A stretch of 64,000 nt of DNA, taken from Rhizobiaceae bacterium. GTDB taxonomy: Bacteria; Pseudomonadota; Alphaproteobacteria; Rhizobiales; Rhizobiaceae. The translations under genes were made by a program, and so were the position numbers. Shown in pieces: positions 35,084 through 45,022 of this stretch. Under the pieces are notes generated by a model. That model was given only the letters and a program-made list of their open reading frames with translations, was not told where the DNA came from and made no database searches. The stretch's first letter is position 1, and every line of letters begins with the position of its first letter. The stretch lies in contig JAHBYU010000011.1 in NCBI GenBank assembly GCA_019635775.1, positions 1 to 64,000 of the forward strand, in the 5' to 3' direction.

Positions 35084-35998
35084 CTACTTGACCAGCGGCT
35101 TCAACACGTCGCGAGCCAGCAGGAAGCCGCGCTTGACGGCTTCGTCGCTGCCCTCGAAACGGCGGTCCTCATGCTCGATTATGACAGGGCCGTCATAACC
35201 GACACGGTACAGGCCGGAAAAGAAGCCGTTCCAATCCACTTCGCCGAGGCCCGGCATTCGGGGAACCTGCCAGCCGATGCCTGCGGACATGATTCCGCGT
35301 TCATAAAGTCCGTCGCGATCGATCATCAGGTCCTTGGCGTGGACATGGAACATGTGCTTGCCGAACTCGCGGATGAAGCGTCCCTGATCGATCATCTGCC
35401 AGACGAGATGCGAGGGGTCGTAGTTCATGCCGACCTCGCCCTTCCAGGTCTCGATAATGCGGCGCCAGATGTAGGGCGAATAGGCGATGTTGTGCCCACC
35501 GGGCCATTCGTCATAGCTGAAGATCATCGGGCAATTCTCGAACGTCAGCTTCACGCCGTTGTCTCGCGCAAAGGCGATGATATCCGGCCAGACCTTTTCG
35601 GCCTCGCTCCAGTTCTCCTCAACATTGCGTGAGGCGTCGCCACCGCAGAACGTGTTCACCAGCCCGACGCCCATTTTCCCCGCTGCGGCGATGACAGTCT
35701 TCAGATGACTGATGACCGCCTCGCGACGAGCAAGATCGGGATGAAGCGGATTGGGATAATATCCAAGAGCCGAGACAACGAGTTTCTTGTCCGCCAGTTG
35801 GGAAACGATTTCCTTCCCTTCGGAAGCAGAAAGCGTAGCAACATCGATGTGAGACGTTCCGGCGTATCTGCGGTATGGTCCGGCGGCCTTGGGCCAGCAC
35901 GCGATCTCCAGCGCCTCAAACCCTTCGGAACACGCCCACTCAGCAACCTCGTCAAGTGGCGTATCCGCAAACGGCGCGGTCAGCAATCCAAGCTTCAA
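35084..35998 (-). CDS. sugar phosphate isomerase/epimerase-like TIM barrel
   Basis: A 304-residue xylose-isomerase-like barrel (AP_endonuc_2 family). Metal-site carboxylates are suggested by T-F-E-N-C-P, Y-D-P-S-H-L-V-W, H-V-H-A-K-D and the final I-I-E-H-E-D-R-R-F-E-G. Relatives include inosose isomerases and hydroxypyruvate isomerases of sugar or inositol catabolism; the substrate here is not determinable. ATG 35998. Single gene divergent from rpoH2. Confidence 0.85.
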   Translation of the reverse strand: MKLGLLTAPFADTPLDEVAEWACSEGFEALEIACWPKAAGPYRRYAGTSHIDVATLSASEGKEIVSQLADKKLVVSALGYYPNPLHPDLARREAVISHLKTVIAAAGKMGVGLVNTFCGGDASRNVEENWSEAEKVWPDIIAFARDNGVKLTFENCPMIFSYDEWPGGHNIAYSPYIWRRIIETWKGEVGMNYDPSHLVWQMIDQGRFIREFGKHMFHVHAKDLMIDRDGLYERGIMSAGIGWQVPRMPGLGEVDWNGFFSGLYRVGYDGPVIIEHEDRRFEGSDEAVKRGFLLARDVLKPLVK

Positions 35999-36140
35999 AC
36001 GACTCTCCCTTCGATTTAACCGAAAACAGACGCGACTTATTGGCCGGAAGCCCGTCGTCTGGCAAGTCCACTGGATGGCGGCTTTACCAGTTGCACCCTT
36101 GCCTGAAAGCTGGGCCGCCCTATTTCCAGGTTCCTTTCCC

Positions 36141-36165
36141 GGAACATTTCTCTACGCGCTGCGTT
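36141..36165 (+). promoter_or_regulatory. EcfG (general stress) promoter of rpoH2
   Basis: GGAAC (36141-36145), 16 bases, then CGTT (36162-36165): an exact match to the EcfG/RpoE2-type consensus GGAAC-N16/17-CGTT of alphaproteobacteria. It lies 51 bases before the rpoH2 start, in the correct orientation. Confidence 0.8.
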
Positions 36166-36216
36166 CTGATCGGTGCGTGGGCTTCTTGTCGTTTCCACGC
36201 GCAACACAGGAGTCCC

Positions 36217-37077
36217 ATGTTGAGCAAGGAACCTGTCGATAGAGCTTTGGTTCGGGCCGCCATGCGGGCGCCTTACCTGGATCGCGATGAGGAGCATGAC
36301 CTGGCAGTGCGCTGGAAGGAAAAGCGCGATCGGCAGGCGCTCCACCGCATCGCCACCTCACATATGCGCCTCGTGATCTCGATGGCCTCGAAATTTCGCA
36401 ATTATGGGCTTCCGTTGGGCGATCTGATCCAGGAAGGACATGTTGGTCTGCTCGAAGCTGCCGCCCGCTTCGAGCCCGAACGAGACGTACGATTCTCCAC
36501 TTACGCAAGCTGGTGGATACGGGCGTCGATCCAGGACTACATTCTGCGTAACTGGTCGATTGTCCGTGGCGGCACGAGTTCCGCTCAAAAGGCCCTCTTC
36601 TTCAATCTTCGCCGTTTGAGGGCCAGGCTTGCGCAAGAGCCCGGCATGCTGTCGAGCGCCGACATCAGACATGAGATCGCTATCGCGCTCGGCGTCTCGG
36701 AAAGCGATGTCGCTCTGATGGACTCCCGCCTTTCCGCTGCGGACGCCTCTCTGAACGCACCTGTTTCGGATGATGGCTCCGCCTCAGAACGTGCTGACTT
36801 CCTCGTCTCGGACGGACCATTGCCGGACGAAGTGGCCGAGGAGGTCATCGACGTGGAGCGCCGAGCTCTGTGGCTGAAGGATGCGCTTAGCGTACTCAAC
36901 GATCGCGAGATGAAAATCATCAAGAAGCGTCGGCTTTCAGAAGATGGCGCAACGCTTGAGGCAATCGGTGCCACGCTCGGGATATCGAAGGAGCGGGTTC
37001 GACAGATTGAGAACCGGGCTCTGGAAAAGCTGAAATCAGCCCTGATCAAGCAGGGGCCCGGTTTTCTGGTCGCCTGA
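36217..37077 (+). CDS. rpoH: RNA polymerase sigma-32-type factor (RpoH2)
   Basis: A 286-residue sigma-70-family protein of the heat-shock group. Region 2 shows A-T-S-H-M-R-L-V-I-S-M-A and GLPLGDLIQEGHVGLLEA, then F-S-T-Y-A-S-W-W-I-R-A. The RpoH box Q-K-A-L-F-F-N-L-R-R-L-R is present, and region 4 ends G-I-S-K-E-R-V-R-Q-I-E-N-R-A. Hyphomicrobiales usually carry two RpoH proteins; the EcfG-type promoter suggests this is RpoH2, the stress-cascade member. ATG 36217 has AGGAG six bases upstream. Confidence 0.93.
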   Translation: MLSKEPVDRALVRAAMRAPYLDRDEEHDLAVRWKEKRDRQALHRIATSHMRLVISMASKFRNYGLPLGDLIQEGHVGLLEAAARFEPERDVRFSTYASWWIRASIQDYILRNWSIVRGGTSSAQKALFFNLRRLRARLAQEPGMLSSADIRHEIAIALGVSESDVALMDSRLSAADASLNAPVSDDGSASERADFLVSDGPLPDEVAEEVIDVERRALWLKDALSVLNDREMKIIKKRRLSEDGATLEAIGATLGISKERVRQIENRALEKLKSALIKQGPGFLVA

Positions 37078-37120
37078 AACACGCTGGGAAAGAGCGCTAT
37101 GCGTCGTTCGTCGACAGCCG

Positions 37121-38653
37121 TCAGCTGTCCGTGATTATCTTAACCTTATCGCCAGCCGAGACTGTCGCTCCGGGCGCCAGTGCGTTGATGACCCGGAAAA
37201 GCTCCAGCTTGCGATCAACACCAACCATCGAAGCGGCCATTGTTCCCACCGTCTGGCCGGGCTTGACCGTCACCACGCGGATACGCAGCGGCTTCAGCGC
37301 CGATTTCTCCTTTGCCGTAAGAAGCCTGAAGCTTCCTCCAACCGTCTGCGCGACCGAGTCGAGTTGATCGCTGTTCAAGGGAGCCGCGGTCAGCAAGCGA
37401 TAGACCTGACTTCCAGCACGCACCACCGTGATGTCAAACTTCCAGCCATCGGCGGAGGCGCGTGCGGTGGCCGCCTCGTTTCCGTTCACAGTGATGGAAC
37501 GGACACTGTTGGGATCGAGGCCGGCCACCCAGCCCGAGCGGATATAGTCAGCCAATGACGTGCGCCCATTGAGAGCGACGCCGTCAAACCGGACCGCGAG
37601 GTCGCCCGGGCCGGTAGCCGTTACAGCCGCGGCCGTATTGTCTATGACAAAGCCTTCGGGGACGGAAAAAGAAACGCCAAGGCGCGGATGCAGGAACGTG
37701 TTTCCACGCACGAAACCTTCTTCAGGAGTATCCCCGTAGAGAAGCCCATCAATCCCCGCCAGGAACGAGTCTCGGTCGCGCGTGCCTTGGCCAGGGCCGC
37801 CGAACTGGCGTGCATGGCGCTGAGCAAGCTCGATGCGTTGCGGCGCGTTCGGATGGCTCGCAAGGAAGTCGAGGCTGGCATCGGTCGCCCCGCTCACCGA
37901 ACGAAAATCCGTGTAGGCGGACATGGACTGGAGGAAACGACCGGCCGCATAGGGGTCATAACCCGCCTGGCCGCTGGTCTTGATGCCTATTCCGTCCGCT
38001 TCCAGTTCCTGATTTCGCGAGAACTGGGCGAGCCTCAGCTTTCCGCGCAGGAGCGCCACATTGGCATTCTGATTGTTGCCCAGAACGTCGGTCACAACCT
38101 TGGTTGCAAGGACTTCTTCGGCTTCCTTCTGCTGACGCTGCACACCGTGATTGGCGGTCACATGGCCCATCTCGTGAGCGATGACGGCGGCGAGCTCAGC
38201 GGAATCGTTGGCAAGCGCCAGCAGCCCGCGCGTGACATAGAGGTAGCCGCCCGGAAGCGCGAAGGCATTGACGTTGGGCGAATTGAGAATCGTGATGCGA
38301 TAGGCCGGGCCACCTGAAACAGCCGTCAGGTTACCGACAACCTTGGCCACCATACGCTCCAGCTTCGGATCGGAATATTCTCCGCCGTAGGTCGCAAGAA
38401 TACGCGGATGCTGCGCCTTTGCGAGTTCGGCAAGGCGATCGTTCCGCTGGACGCTGTCGACCGTTACCGGCGTTTCAGCCGGGCGGAATGCAGATTCCTT
38501 GATTTCGCCGCTTGTCGAAAGGCCTGACAGAGCCTGACAGCCGGACAACAACGCAGTAACGCCCACGGCTGCGGCAAAGCGCACGGCATGGCCCAGCGGG
38601 CGGGACGACCGCAAACCTGCCCCCCCTCGGCTGATCAAACGCAACTGCAGCAC
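37121..38653 (-). CDS. M48-family metalloprotease lipoprotein with C-terminal LysM-like domain
   Basis: A 510-residue protein. The signal region ends in lipobox L-L-S-G-C (Cys39). The peptidase M48 domain has H160-E161-x-x-H164 (IAHEMGHVTANHG) and the third ligand in N-Q-E-L-E-A-D. A central domain is of unknown fold. The C terminus (about 455-508) carries V-K-P-G-Q-T-V-G-T-M-A and a late A-G-D-K-V-K-I-I, LysM/G5-like. Relatives (BepA/LoiP) are periplasmic proteases of outer-membrane quality control. The start is GTG 38653 with AAGGA upstream; no ATG fits. Convergent with rpoH2. Confidence 0.88.
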   Translation of the reverse strand: MLQLRLISRGGAGLRSSRPLGHAVRFAAAVGVTALLSGCQALSGLSTSGEIKESAFRPAETPVTVDSVQRNDRLAELAKAQHPRILATYGGEYSDPKLERMVAKVVGNLTAVSGGPAYRITILNSPNVNAFALPGGYLYVTRGLLALANDSAELAAVIAHEMGHVTANHGVQRQQKEAEEVLATKVVTDVLGNNQNANVALLRGKLRLAQFSRNQELEADGIGIKTSGQAGYDPYAAGRFLQSMSAYTDFRSVSGATDASLDFLASHPNAPQRIELAQRHARQFGGPGQGTRDRDSFLAGIDGLLYGDTPEEGFVRGNTFLHPRLGVSFSVPEGFVIDNTAAAVTATGPGDLAVRFDGVALNGRTSLADYIRSGWVAGLDPNSVRSITVNGNEAATARASADGWKFDITVVRAGSQVYRLLTAAPLNSDQLDSVAQTVGGSFRLLTAKEKSALKPLRIRVVTVKPGQTVGTMAASMVGVDRKLELFRVINALAPGATVSAGDKVKIITDS

Positions 38654-38746
38654 TATGTCCTTTCAATCCACGCTACATGGACGCAGCGCCGGTGCCCCGC
38701 GTCCTCGATAACACAGTATCGCCTTCAAGTACGATTTGATCGTAAA

Positions 38747-39502
38747 TTATGTCCGCTTCCGGGCAGAATCCGTGATCTTCTCCCCGATATAGTGCCTAAA
38801 AGCCTCGGGGCCACCGTCAGCAAAAAAATTGTCCGTGAGGTCGGAAGCGACCACCGAGCCTTCCTCAAGGAACACGATGTGGCTGGCGACACGGCGCGCA
38901 TCCTCGGGCTGATGCGTCACCAGCAGAACCGTCATCGCCCTCTCGGATTGCACGTCCCGCAGAAGGTCGAGCATGTCGGCCCTGAGCGCCGGCCCCAGAG
39001 ATCCGAACGGTTCGTCCAGCAACAGGACGGGGCGGTTGCGCACCAGAACCCGGGCAAGCGCCACACGCTGGCGCTCGCCGCCAGACAGTTCGCGCGGCAG
39101 GCGGCGTTCCTTTCCGGAAAGACCTGTTCTAGCGAGAGCGTCTGCAACCATCTTACGGTCGTCATTTGTCAGGCGCAGAGATGGAGATCGGCCCAGTCCG
39201 ACATTCCTTTCCACGTCCAGGTGGGCGAAGAGATTGTTCTCCTGAAACATCATGGAGACGGGACGGTCGGCCGGCGACAGATTGGTGACGTCCTCCTGAC
39301 CGATCAGCACGCGGCCCGATTCCGGCACCTCAAACCCCGCAACGAGATTGAGAAGTGTCGATTTTCCCGAACCGCTCGCGCCCATCACCGCCGTTATAGC
39401 ACCCGGCTGAAAGGACACATCAAAGCGAAGCGACGTCCGTTCGTAGCTGAAGCGAACCTCGTCGAGCCGGACTGGTGTGCCGGCGGATGGACTTTCGGTC
39501 AC
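38747..39502 (-). CDS. thiQ: thiamin ABC transporter ATPase
   Basis: A 251-residue ABC ATPase. Walker [11 protein letters not shown]-loop [10 protein letters not shown], signature L-S-G-G-E-R-Q-R-V and Walker B V-L-L-L-D-E-P-F are all present; [13 protein letters not shown] is characteristic of ThiQ. It powers uptake of thiamin or TPP through ThiP. The start is GTG 39502 with AGAGG upstream; the start overlaps the thiP stop (GTGA). Last gene of the riboswitch-controlled operon. Confidence 0.92.
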   Translation of the reverse strand: MTESPSAGTPVRLDEVRFSYERTSLRFDVSFQPGAITAVMGASGSGKSTLLNLVAGFEVPESGRVLIGQEDVTNLSPADRPVSMMFQENNLFAHLDVERNVGLGRSPSLRLTNDDRKMVADALARTGLSGKERRLPRELSGGERQRVALARVLVRNRPVLLLDEPFGSLGPALRADMLDLLRDVQSERAMTVLLVTHQPEDARRVASHIVFLEEGSVVASDLTDNFFADGGPEAFRHYIGEKITDSARKRT

Positions 39503-41133
39503 GGTGTTCCTCTTGTGCCCAGCCGGTCGGCCAAAAAGATAAGGGTCAGGCACAACAGCCCCAGGAGAAGTGCAAGGCCTGCTGCGTCGTCTGTCCTGTA
39601 GGAGCCGATTCTCGCCAGCAACAAAAAGGGCAGGGTCTGGACGGAATCGCTGCCGAAGAGCGCAATCACGCCGAGGTCGCCGAGCGAGAGAGCCATAGAG
39701 AACGCAAGGCCCGTCGCCAGCGCCAGCCGCAAAGCGGGCCAATCGATCAGCCTTGCCCTGTTCCAGCCCGAAATGCCGAGTTGCGCGCACAGGCGGTCGT
39801 TTCTTTCGCCAGCCGCTTCGTATGCGGGGCGGATGGCGCGAATCGCGAAGGGCATCGCCATAGCGGCATTGACCATGACGACCATGACCGGCGCGGCGGC
39901 AAAGACAAGGCCCGTGTGGCGCAGCATGATGAACCAACCGGCACCGATTACGATCGGCGGCACTACAAGCACGAAACCTGCGCCCGTCCCCGCAATCCAG
40001 CCGAACGACCGGGCAAGCCATCCACGTCTTGCCGAAACCGCCCGCCGGGCTGCAACGAGGGACAACGCCATAGCCACCGACAAGGATGATGAGAGTACAG
40101 CCAGTACGACGCTCGTTGTCGTTGCGGCATGGACGGCGGGATCGAGGACCAGACGCGCCAGATCAGCCTTGAGGCCGGAGACGAGAACGGCCGCGATCGG
40201 GCCTGCGACCAACGCAAGCGCAATCAGGATCACAACCGAATTGACAGCGGACTCGACAGGTCCGATTGCGAGGAACTTTCTCGGAGCCACCGACAGGCTG
40301 CCGTCAAGCGCCGTGCGGGCTCCAAGCAGGCCCAACACAATCATGACCGCGACTGTCAATCCAATCTGTAGCACCGTCAGCGTTACCGCCCGCGTCGGAT
40401 CAAAATCGAAGCGCAAGGACTGGTAGATGGCCACCTCAAGTGTGGTCGCGGCGGGTCCACCCCCCAATGTCAATACGACGGTGAACGAGGTGACGCAGAG
40501 CATGAAGACCAGGCCGGCGGCGCCCGGCAATGCCGAGCGAATGGCGGGCCATTCGATCAGGCGGAACGTTGACCCCGGCCCCATACCCAACTGGCTGGCG
40601 AGCCGCCACTGGTCTTGCGGCACCGTGTCAAGTGCCTCGAGAAGAAGGCGTGTTGCCAGCGGTAAATTGAAGAAAACATGGGCAACCAGTATGCCCGACA
40701 GGCCGTAGATTCCAGGCCATGTCCCGCCGAGCAGCGAAGACAAGGGTCCGGCAAGCAGGCCGGCACGCCCAAGAAGGGCCAGGATGCCGAGCGTGGCAAC
40801 GATGGCCGGTAGCGCGAGCGGCAGCGCGAAAAGCTTCAGGATCAGACCGCGCCCCCGAAAAGCCCGGTGCCTCGAAAGCGCGCGGGCGACGGCAATGGCG
40901 GGAATAACCGAAAACGCAGTGGACAGTATCGCCTGCCAAAGCGTGAACCACACAATGCGCGCAAGGTAGGAATCAAAGGCCGCCAACGCGTTCTCGAAAT
41001 CGCGGATACCCTCCACCGCAAGCCCGGCAAAGGCACCGCCGACCAACAGGACGATTATGGCTAGCGCTACGCCACCAGCGACGACCCGTAGGTCACGTAT
41101 CGCCAGGCGCCCTGCAGAAATGCGCTGTTCCAT
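39499..41133 (-). CDS. thiP: thiamin ABC transporter permease
   Basis: A 544-residue inner-membrane protein with about 12 helices in two homologous permease halves. The EAA-type loops are [16 protein letters not shown] in half one and [12 protein letters not shown] in half two. Such fused permeases are typical of ThiP/SfuB-type transporters. ATG 41133 is chosen because GGAAG precedes it; ATG 41157 and GTG 41175 lack a ribosome-binding site. It lies 77 bases after thiB and overlaps thiQ. Confidence 0.9.
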   Translation of the reverse strand: MEQRISAGRLAIRDLRVVAGGVALAIIVLLVGGAFAGLAVEGIRDFENALAAFDSYLARIVWFTLWQAILSTAFSVIPAIAVARALSRHRAFRGRGLILKLFALPLALPAIVATLGILALLGRAGLLAGPLSSLLGGTWPGIYGLSGILVAHVFFNLPLATRLLLEALDTVPQDQWRLASQLGMGPGSTFRLIEWPAIRSALPGAAGLVFMLCVTSFTVVLTLGGGPAATTLEVAIYQSLRFDFDPTRAVTLTVLQIGLTVAVMIVLGLLGARTALDGSLSVAPRKFLAIGPVESAVNSVVILIALALVAGPIAAVLVSGLKADLARLVLDPAVHAATTTSVVLAVLSSSLSVAMALSLVAARRAVSARRGWLARSFGWIAGTGAGFVLVVPPIVIGAGWFIMLRHTGLVFAAAPVMVVMVNAAMAMPFAIRAIRPAYEAAGERNDRLCAQLGISGWNRARLIDWPALRLALATGLAFSMALSLGDLGVIALFGSDSVQTLPFLLLARIGSYRTDDAAGLALLLGLLCLTLIFLADRLGTRGTP

Positions 41134-41210
41134 CGGAGCTTCCGTAGCACGCAACATGGGACGTAATGGCAACACCTCGCCAGACTGGAAAGGTGTCGCC
41201 TAGTCGACCC

Positions 41211-42212
41211 CTACCGGCTCATCGCCGTCAGCCATTCATCAATCCAAGCCTTTCGATTGGCCGCCACCTCATCGGCTGGAAAGAGTATGGTCTTCGTCGC
41301 TTCGGGCAGTTTGCCAAACGCAGCATTGAGTGGCTTGTCCGTTGCACCGGCGGGCAGCATCCAGTTCGTTTCGGGGATGATGTCCTGAAAGCCTGGCCCG
41401 GTCATGAAGGTGAGAAACCGAGCGGATAGGGGGTTCTTCGCTCCGGTCGTGGTCACTCCCGCAACCTCGATCTGAAGATAGTTGCCTTCCTGAAAGGCCA
41501 CCGCCTTGTAGCGCTCCGTGTCGTCCGCGACCATGTGATAGGCAGGCGACGTCATGTAGGACAGAACCATCGGTGCTTCGCCCTTGGTGAAAAGCCCGTA
41601 TGCCTCGCTCCAACCTGGGGTAACGGTCAGAACCCGATTCTTGAGTTTTGCCCAAATCTCGGGCGCCTTCTCGCCATAGACGGCCTTGATCCAAAGCAGC
41701 ATGCCAAGGCCTGGCGTGGAAGTACGCGGGTCCTGCAGAACTATCTTTTCTTCGGGATTGCCGTCGACCAGTTGCTGCAAGCTACGCGGTGGGTTGGGCA
41801 GGACTTCGGAATCGTAGACGATCGCAAAATGCGCATAGTCGTATGGGACGAATACATCATCCTTCCAGCCACCCGGAACGTTCACGGATCCGTGGTCTAT
41901 ATCCGCCGGGACGAAAAGGCCGCTTGCCTTGGCCTCGGCGGTCAGGTTCGTGTCGAGCCCGAGCACAATATCGGCCCTGGTATTCGCACCTTCCAGTTTA
42001 ACCCGGTTGAGAAGCGCAGCACCATCGGCCACCGCAACGAACTCCACGTCGCAGTTGCACTCAGCCTCGAATGCCTTCTCTACTTGCGGGCCAGGCCCCC
42101 ATTCGGCAACGAAGCTGTCATAGGTGTAGATCGTCAGCTTGTCTTGAGCCGAGGCCGGGAGGGTCGACACTGCGAATGCAATGGACAAAAGTGGTAAAAG
42201 TGTTCTGCGCAC
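41211..42212 (-). CDS. thiB: periplasmic thiamin-binding protein
   Basis: A 333-residue solute-binding protein. The signal peptide (about residues 1-22, ending A-S-A-Q) is followed by [16 protein letters not shown], the TbpA/ThiB N-terminal fingerprint, and later W-L-L-P-A-G-A-T. It captures thiamin and its phosphates in the periplasm for ThiPQ. The start is GTG 42212 with AAGGAGG five bases upstream; that site falls in the hairpin described separately. First gene after the TPP riboswitch. Confidence 0.94.
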   Translation of the reverse strand: MRRTLLPLLSIAFAVSTLPASAQDKLTIYTYDSFVAEWGPGPQVEKAFEAECNCDVEFVAVADGAALLNRVKLEGANTRADIVLGLDTNLTAEAKASGLFVPADIDHGSVNVPGGWKDDVFVPYDYAHFAIVYDSEVLPNPPRSLQQLVDGNPEEKIVLQDPRTSTPGLGMLLWIKAVYGEKAPEIWAKLKNRVLTVTPGWSEAYGLFTKGEAPMVLSYMTSPAYHMVADDTERYKAVAFQEGNYLQIEVAGVTTTGAKNPLSARFLTFMTGPGFQDIIPETNWMLPAGATDKPLNAAFGKLPEATKTILFPADEVAANRKAWIDEWLTAMSR

Positions 42213-42213
42213 A

Positions 42214-42252
42214 GGCGCCTCCTTCGTTTGCGTTGAAGGGAAATAAGGCGCC
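42214..42252 (-). promoter_or_regulatory. hairpin sequestering the thiB ribosome-binding site
   Basis: On the minus strand two self-complementary GGCGCC copies (42247-42252 and 42214-42219) plus the inner CCTTC/GAAGG pair (42235-42239 with 42221-42225) can fold. This hides the AAGGAGG of thiB. The position just after the aptamer fits a translational expression platform. Confidence 0.6.
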
Positions 42253-42263
42253 GGACATTCCAG

Positions 42264-42356
42264 AGCGTCTAATCCCTCCGCCGGTGCTAGCCGGATCAGG
42301 TTCAGCGGGTCGGCATTCGCCTCTCAGCCGGTCAAGCCGGCACCCCGTTAGAGCAT
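42264..42356 (-). ncRNA. TPP riboswitch (THI box)
   Basis: Read on the minus strand, the element has the conserved TPP-aptamer blocks in order: A-C-G-G-G-G-T-G-C, C-T-G-A-G-A-G, A-C-C-C-G, C-T-G-A-A-C-C-T-G-A-T-C and G-G-C-G-G-A-G-G-G-A. Closing stem P1 is TCTAA/TTAGA (42348-42352 with 42268-42272). It lies about 50 bases upstream of the thiB start and controls thiBPQ by TPP. Confidence 0.96.
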
Positions 42357-42458
42357 TGGGAGACATAGTGCCCAAGCCTTAGGCACGCAAGCTTTTCTTC
42401 GCTCTCCCGCATTCATTGCAGCTTCCATCTCCAAGGGAGTGCGTGGTAAGGCCTGCAC

Positions 42459-43100
42459 ATGAGCAGATTCATCATCCTCCTTGGCGGAAAGCTGGTGCGA
42501 ACTCCGCGCCTCGACGCTCAGGTGGCCGGCGCGCGCGTGATCGCCGCCGATGCCGGTATGAATCATGCCAAGACACTCGGCATCACTCCTGAACTATGGG
42601 TGGGTGACTTCGATTCCGTCAGTGACGAGATCGCAGCCGAATACGCTCACGTCCAGCAGGACCGGTACCCTGAGGACAAGGACAATACGGACGGTGAACT
42701 CGCAGTCGCCGAAGCGCTGAAGCGCGGCGCAACCTCGCTCGTGCTTGCCGGGGCTTTCGGCGGGCGGGCCGATCACGCTTTCCTGCACACTGCGCTTGCG
42801 ATCCGCCGCGCCAAGGAGGGCCTGCCGGTTCTCATCACGAGCGGTAACCAGGAAGCTCATCCGCTGCTACCCGGCGCACGTGACTTCGATTACGATGACG
42901 GGACGATTTTCAGCATCCTGGGATTTTCCCACCTTTCTGGCGTCACCGTGATGGGTGCGCGATGGCCGCTGGACAGTGTCGAAATTCCGTTTGGAACCTC
43001 CCTGCCGCTTTCCAACGAGGTTCGCGGCGACCTGCGTATCTCGATAGGCGTTGGACGAGCCGTACTGCTCGCACATCCCTATCCGGACGAGCACTACTGA
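42459..43100 (+). CDS. thiN: thiamin diphosphokinase
   Basis: A 213-residue thiamin pyrophosphokinase (TPK/ThiN). I-A-A-D-A-G-M-N-H near 27-35, W-V-G-D-F-D-S-V, Y-P-E-D-K-D-N-T-D-G-E-L-A and G-A-F-G-G-R-A-D-H are the family motifs; their Asp residues bind Mg-ATP. It converts imported thiamin to TPP, the ligand of the neighbouring riboswitch. Divergent from thiBPQ and ten bases before the ABC-F gene. Confidence 0.93.
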   Translation: MSRFIILLGGKLVRTPRLDAQVAGARVIAADAGMNHAKTLGITPELWVGDFDSVSDEIAAEYAHVQQDRYPEDKDNTDGELAVAEALKRGATSLVLAGAFGGRADHAFLHTALAIRRAKEGLPVLITSGNQEAHPLLPGARDFDYDDGTIFSILGFSHLSGVTVMGARWPLDSVEIPFGTSLPLSNEVRGDLRISIGVGRAVLLAHPYPDEHY

Positions 43101-43109
43101 CGCGCACCG

Positions 43110-44915
43110 ATGGCTCCTCCCCTTTTGACGCTGGACGGCATCGTGCTGACCTTTGGCGGCACGCCGTTGCTCGATGGAGCCGAACTATCGGTCTCGGCTG
43201 GTGACCGTATCGCCCTCGTCGGTCGCAACGGTTCGGGAAAATCGACGCTATTGAAGATCGCCGCAGGGATGATCGAGCCTCAGGACGGTACGATCTTTCG
43301 TCAGCCGACCGCCACGATCCGCTATCTGCCGCAGTCGCCAGACATGGACGGGTTCGCCGACATTCGCAGCTACGTCGAGGCAGGACTTGGTCCGGCCGAC
43401 GATCCATATCGCGCCACGTACCTGCTGGAGCACCTCGGCCTCACCGGCGAGGAAAAGCCGGAGACCCTTTCCGGTGGGGAGGCGCGCCGAGCCGCGCTCG
43501 CGCGCGTGATGGCCCCGGAACCTGACATTCTCCTCCTCGACGAACCCACCAACCATCTCGACCTCTCAGTCATCGAATGGCTGGAAGATGAGCTTGTCCG
43601 TTCCTCCTCAGCGCTGGTGGTCATTTCGCATGACCGACGCTTCCTTGAGCGCGTCAGCAGGAACACGGTGTGGCTCGATCGTGGCCTTACGCGTCGTCTG
43701 GACAAGGGCTTCTCGCATTTCGAGGAGTGGCGCGACACGATCCTCGATGAGGAGGAACGCGAACAGCACAAGCTGGGTCGCCAGATCGTCCGCGAGGAGC
43801 ATTGGCTGCGATACGGTGTGACCGCCCGGCGCAAGCGCAATATGCGCCGCCTAGGCGAGCTGCAGGACATGCGGCAGAAATTCCGCAGTCATCGCGGTGC
43901 CGAGGGTGTTGCAGCCATGGCCGCCAGCGATGCCGCCGACTCCGGAAAACTGGTCATCGAGGCCAAGTCGATCTCGAAGAGTTTCGGAGACCTCGCGGTT
44001 GTCCGCGACTTTTCCACCCGCATCCAGCGGGGAAACCGCATCGGTCTGGTTGGCCCTAACGGCGCTGGCAAAACCACCCTTCTCAAGATGCTGACCGGTG
44101 AATTGGCCCCCGACACGGGCAGTGTCAGGCTTGGTGTGAACCTGGAGATTGCGACCCTTGACCAGAAGCGTGCTGCCGTCGACCCCGACGAGACGCTGGC
44201 GCATTTCCTGACCGACGGCCGTGGCGAAACGCTTCTGGTCAACGGCGAGGAACGCCATGTCGTGGCCTACATGAAGGACTTTCTGTTCAAGCCGGAAGCT
44301 GCCAGGACGCCAGTACGGGAACTCTCGGGTGGTGAGCGTGCGCGATTGATCCTGGCGAGGGTTTTGTCACGGCCGGCCAACCTTCTGGTCCTTGACGAGC
44401 CAACCAACGACCTCGACATGGAAACCCTTGAGCTGCTGCAGGAGCTTGTCGCCGGCTTTCCCGGCACGATCCTCCTAGTCAGCCATGATCGCGACTTCCT
44501 CGATCGCACGGTAACAAGTGTGATTGCCCCGGACGGCAACGGCCGATGGACGGAATACGCTGGCGGCTATTCGGATATGCTCATCCAGCGCGGCAATGCG
44601 AAGCTGGACGAGCAAAAGGACGTGAGAGCCCGGAACGCACTGAAGCCTGAGGCCGCGAAGCCAAAGGCAGCCCCGCCAAAGAAGCTTTCCTACAAGCAGA
44701 AATTCGCGCTTGAATCTCTCCCCGGCCGGATCGACGCCGCAACAGCTACGATCGCCAATCTGGAGAACCAGATCGCCGACCCGTCATTCTACGACAGGAA
44801 CCCCGCCTCGTTCGCAAAGACGGTCGCGGCCCTGGAGAGAGAGCGTCAGTCCCTCGCTGCAATGGAGGAGGAATGGCTTGAGCTGGAAATGCTTCGAGAA
44901 GAACTCGACGGCTAA
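43110..44915 (+). CDS. ABC-F family ATPase (Uup-like)
   Basis: A 601-residue soluble protein with two ABC domains. Walker A GRNGSGKST is near residue 37 and GPNGAGKTT near 316; both halves have L-S-G-G-E and D-E-P-T-N (LLLDEPTNHLDL, LVLDEPTNDLDM). The interdomain P-site-type linker is rich in charged helices (about 210-275). A C-terminal coiled coil (about 530-600) follows an Ala/Lys/Pro linker, as in Uup. ABC-F proteins act on ribosomes or in DNA-repair-linked roles, not transport. ATG 43110 has no clear ribosome-binding site and may rely on thiN. Confidence 0.92.
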   Translation: MAPPLLTLDGIVLTFGGTPLLDGAELSVSAGDRIALVGRNGSGKSTLLKIAAGMIEPQDGTIFRQPTATIRYLPQSPDMDGFADIRSYVEAGLGPADDPYRATYLLEHLGLTGEEKPETLSGGEARRAALARVMAPEPDILLLDEPTNHLDLSVIEWLEDELVRSSSALVVISHDRRFLERVSRNTVWLDRGLTRRLDKGFSHFEEWRDTILDEEEREQHKLGRQIVREEHWLRYGVTARRKRNMRRLGELQDMRQKFRSHRGAEGVAAMAASDAADSGKLVIEAKSISKSFGDLAVVRDFSTRIQRGNRIGLVGPNGAGKTTLLKMLTGELAPDTGSVRLGVNLEIATLDQKRAAVDPDETLAHFLTDGRGETLLVNGEERHVVAYMKDFLFKPEAARTPVRELSGGERARLILARVLSRPANLLVLDEPTNDLDMETLELLQELVAGFPGTILLVSHDRDFLDRTVTSVIAPDGNGRWTEYAGGYSDMLIQRGNAKLDEQKDVRARNALKPEAAKPKAAPPKKLSYKQKFALESLPGRIDAATATIANLENQIADPSFYDRNPASFAKTVAALERERQSLAAMEEEWLELEMLREELDG

Positions 44916-45022
44916 CAGGCGTCTCGCCCGGAAGCCGTCGTCCTGACGCCAGCCAAACCTCAATCAGAGATCCCACAAGTCCAGTGCAGGCACTACCGAC
45001 TGCAAAAATGAGTCAGCGGGGA

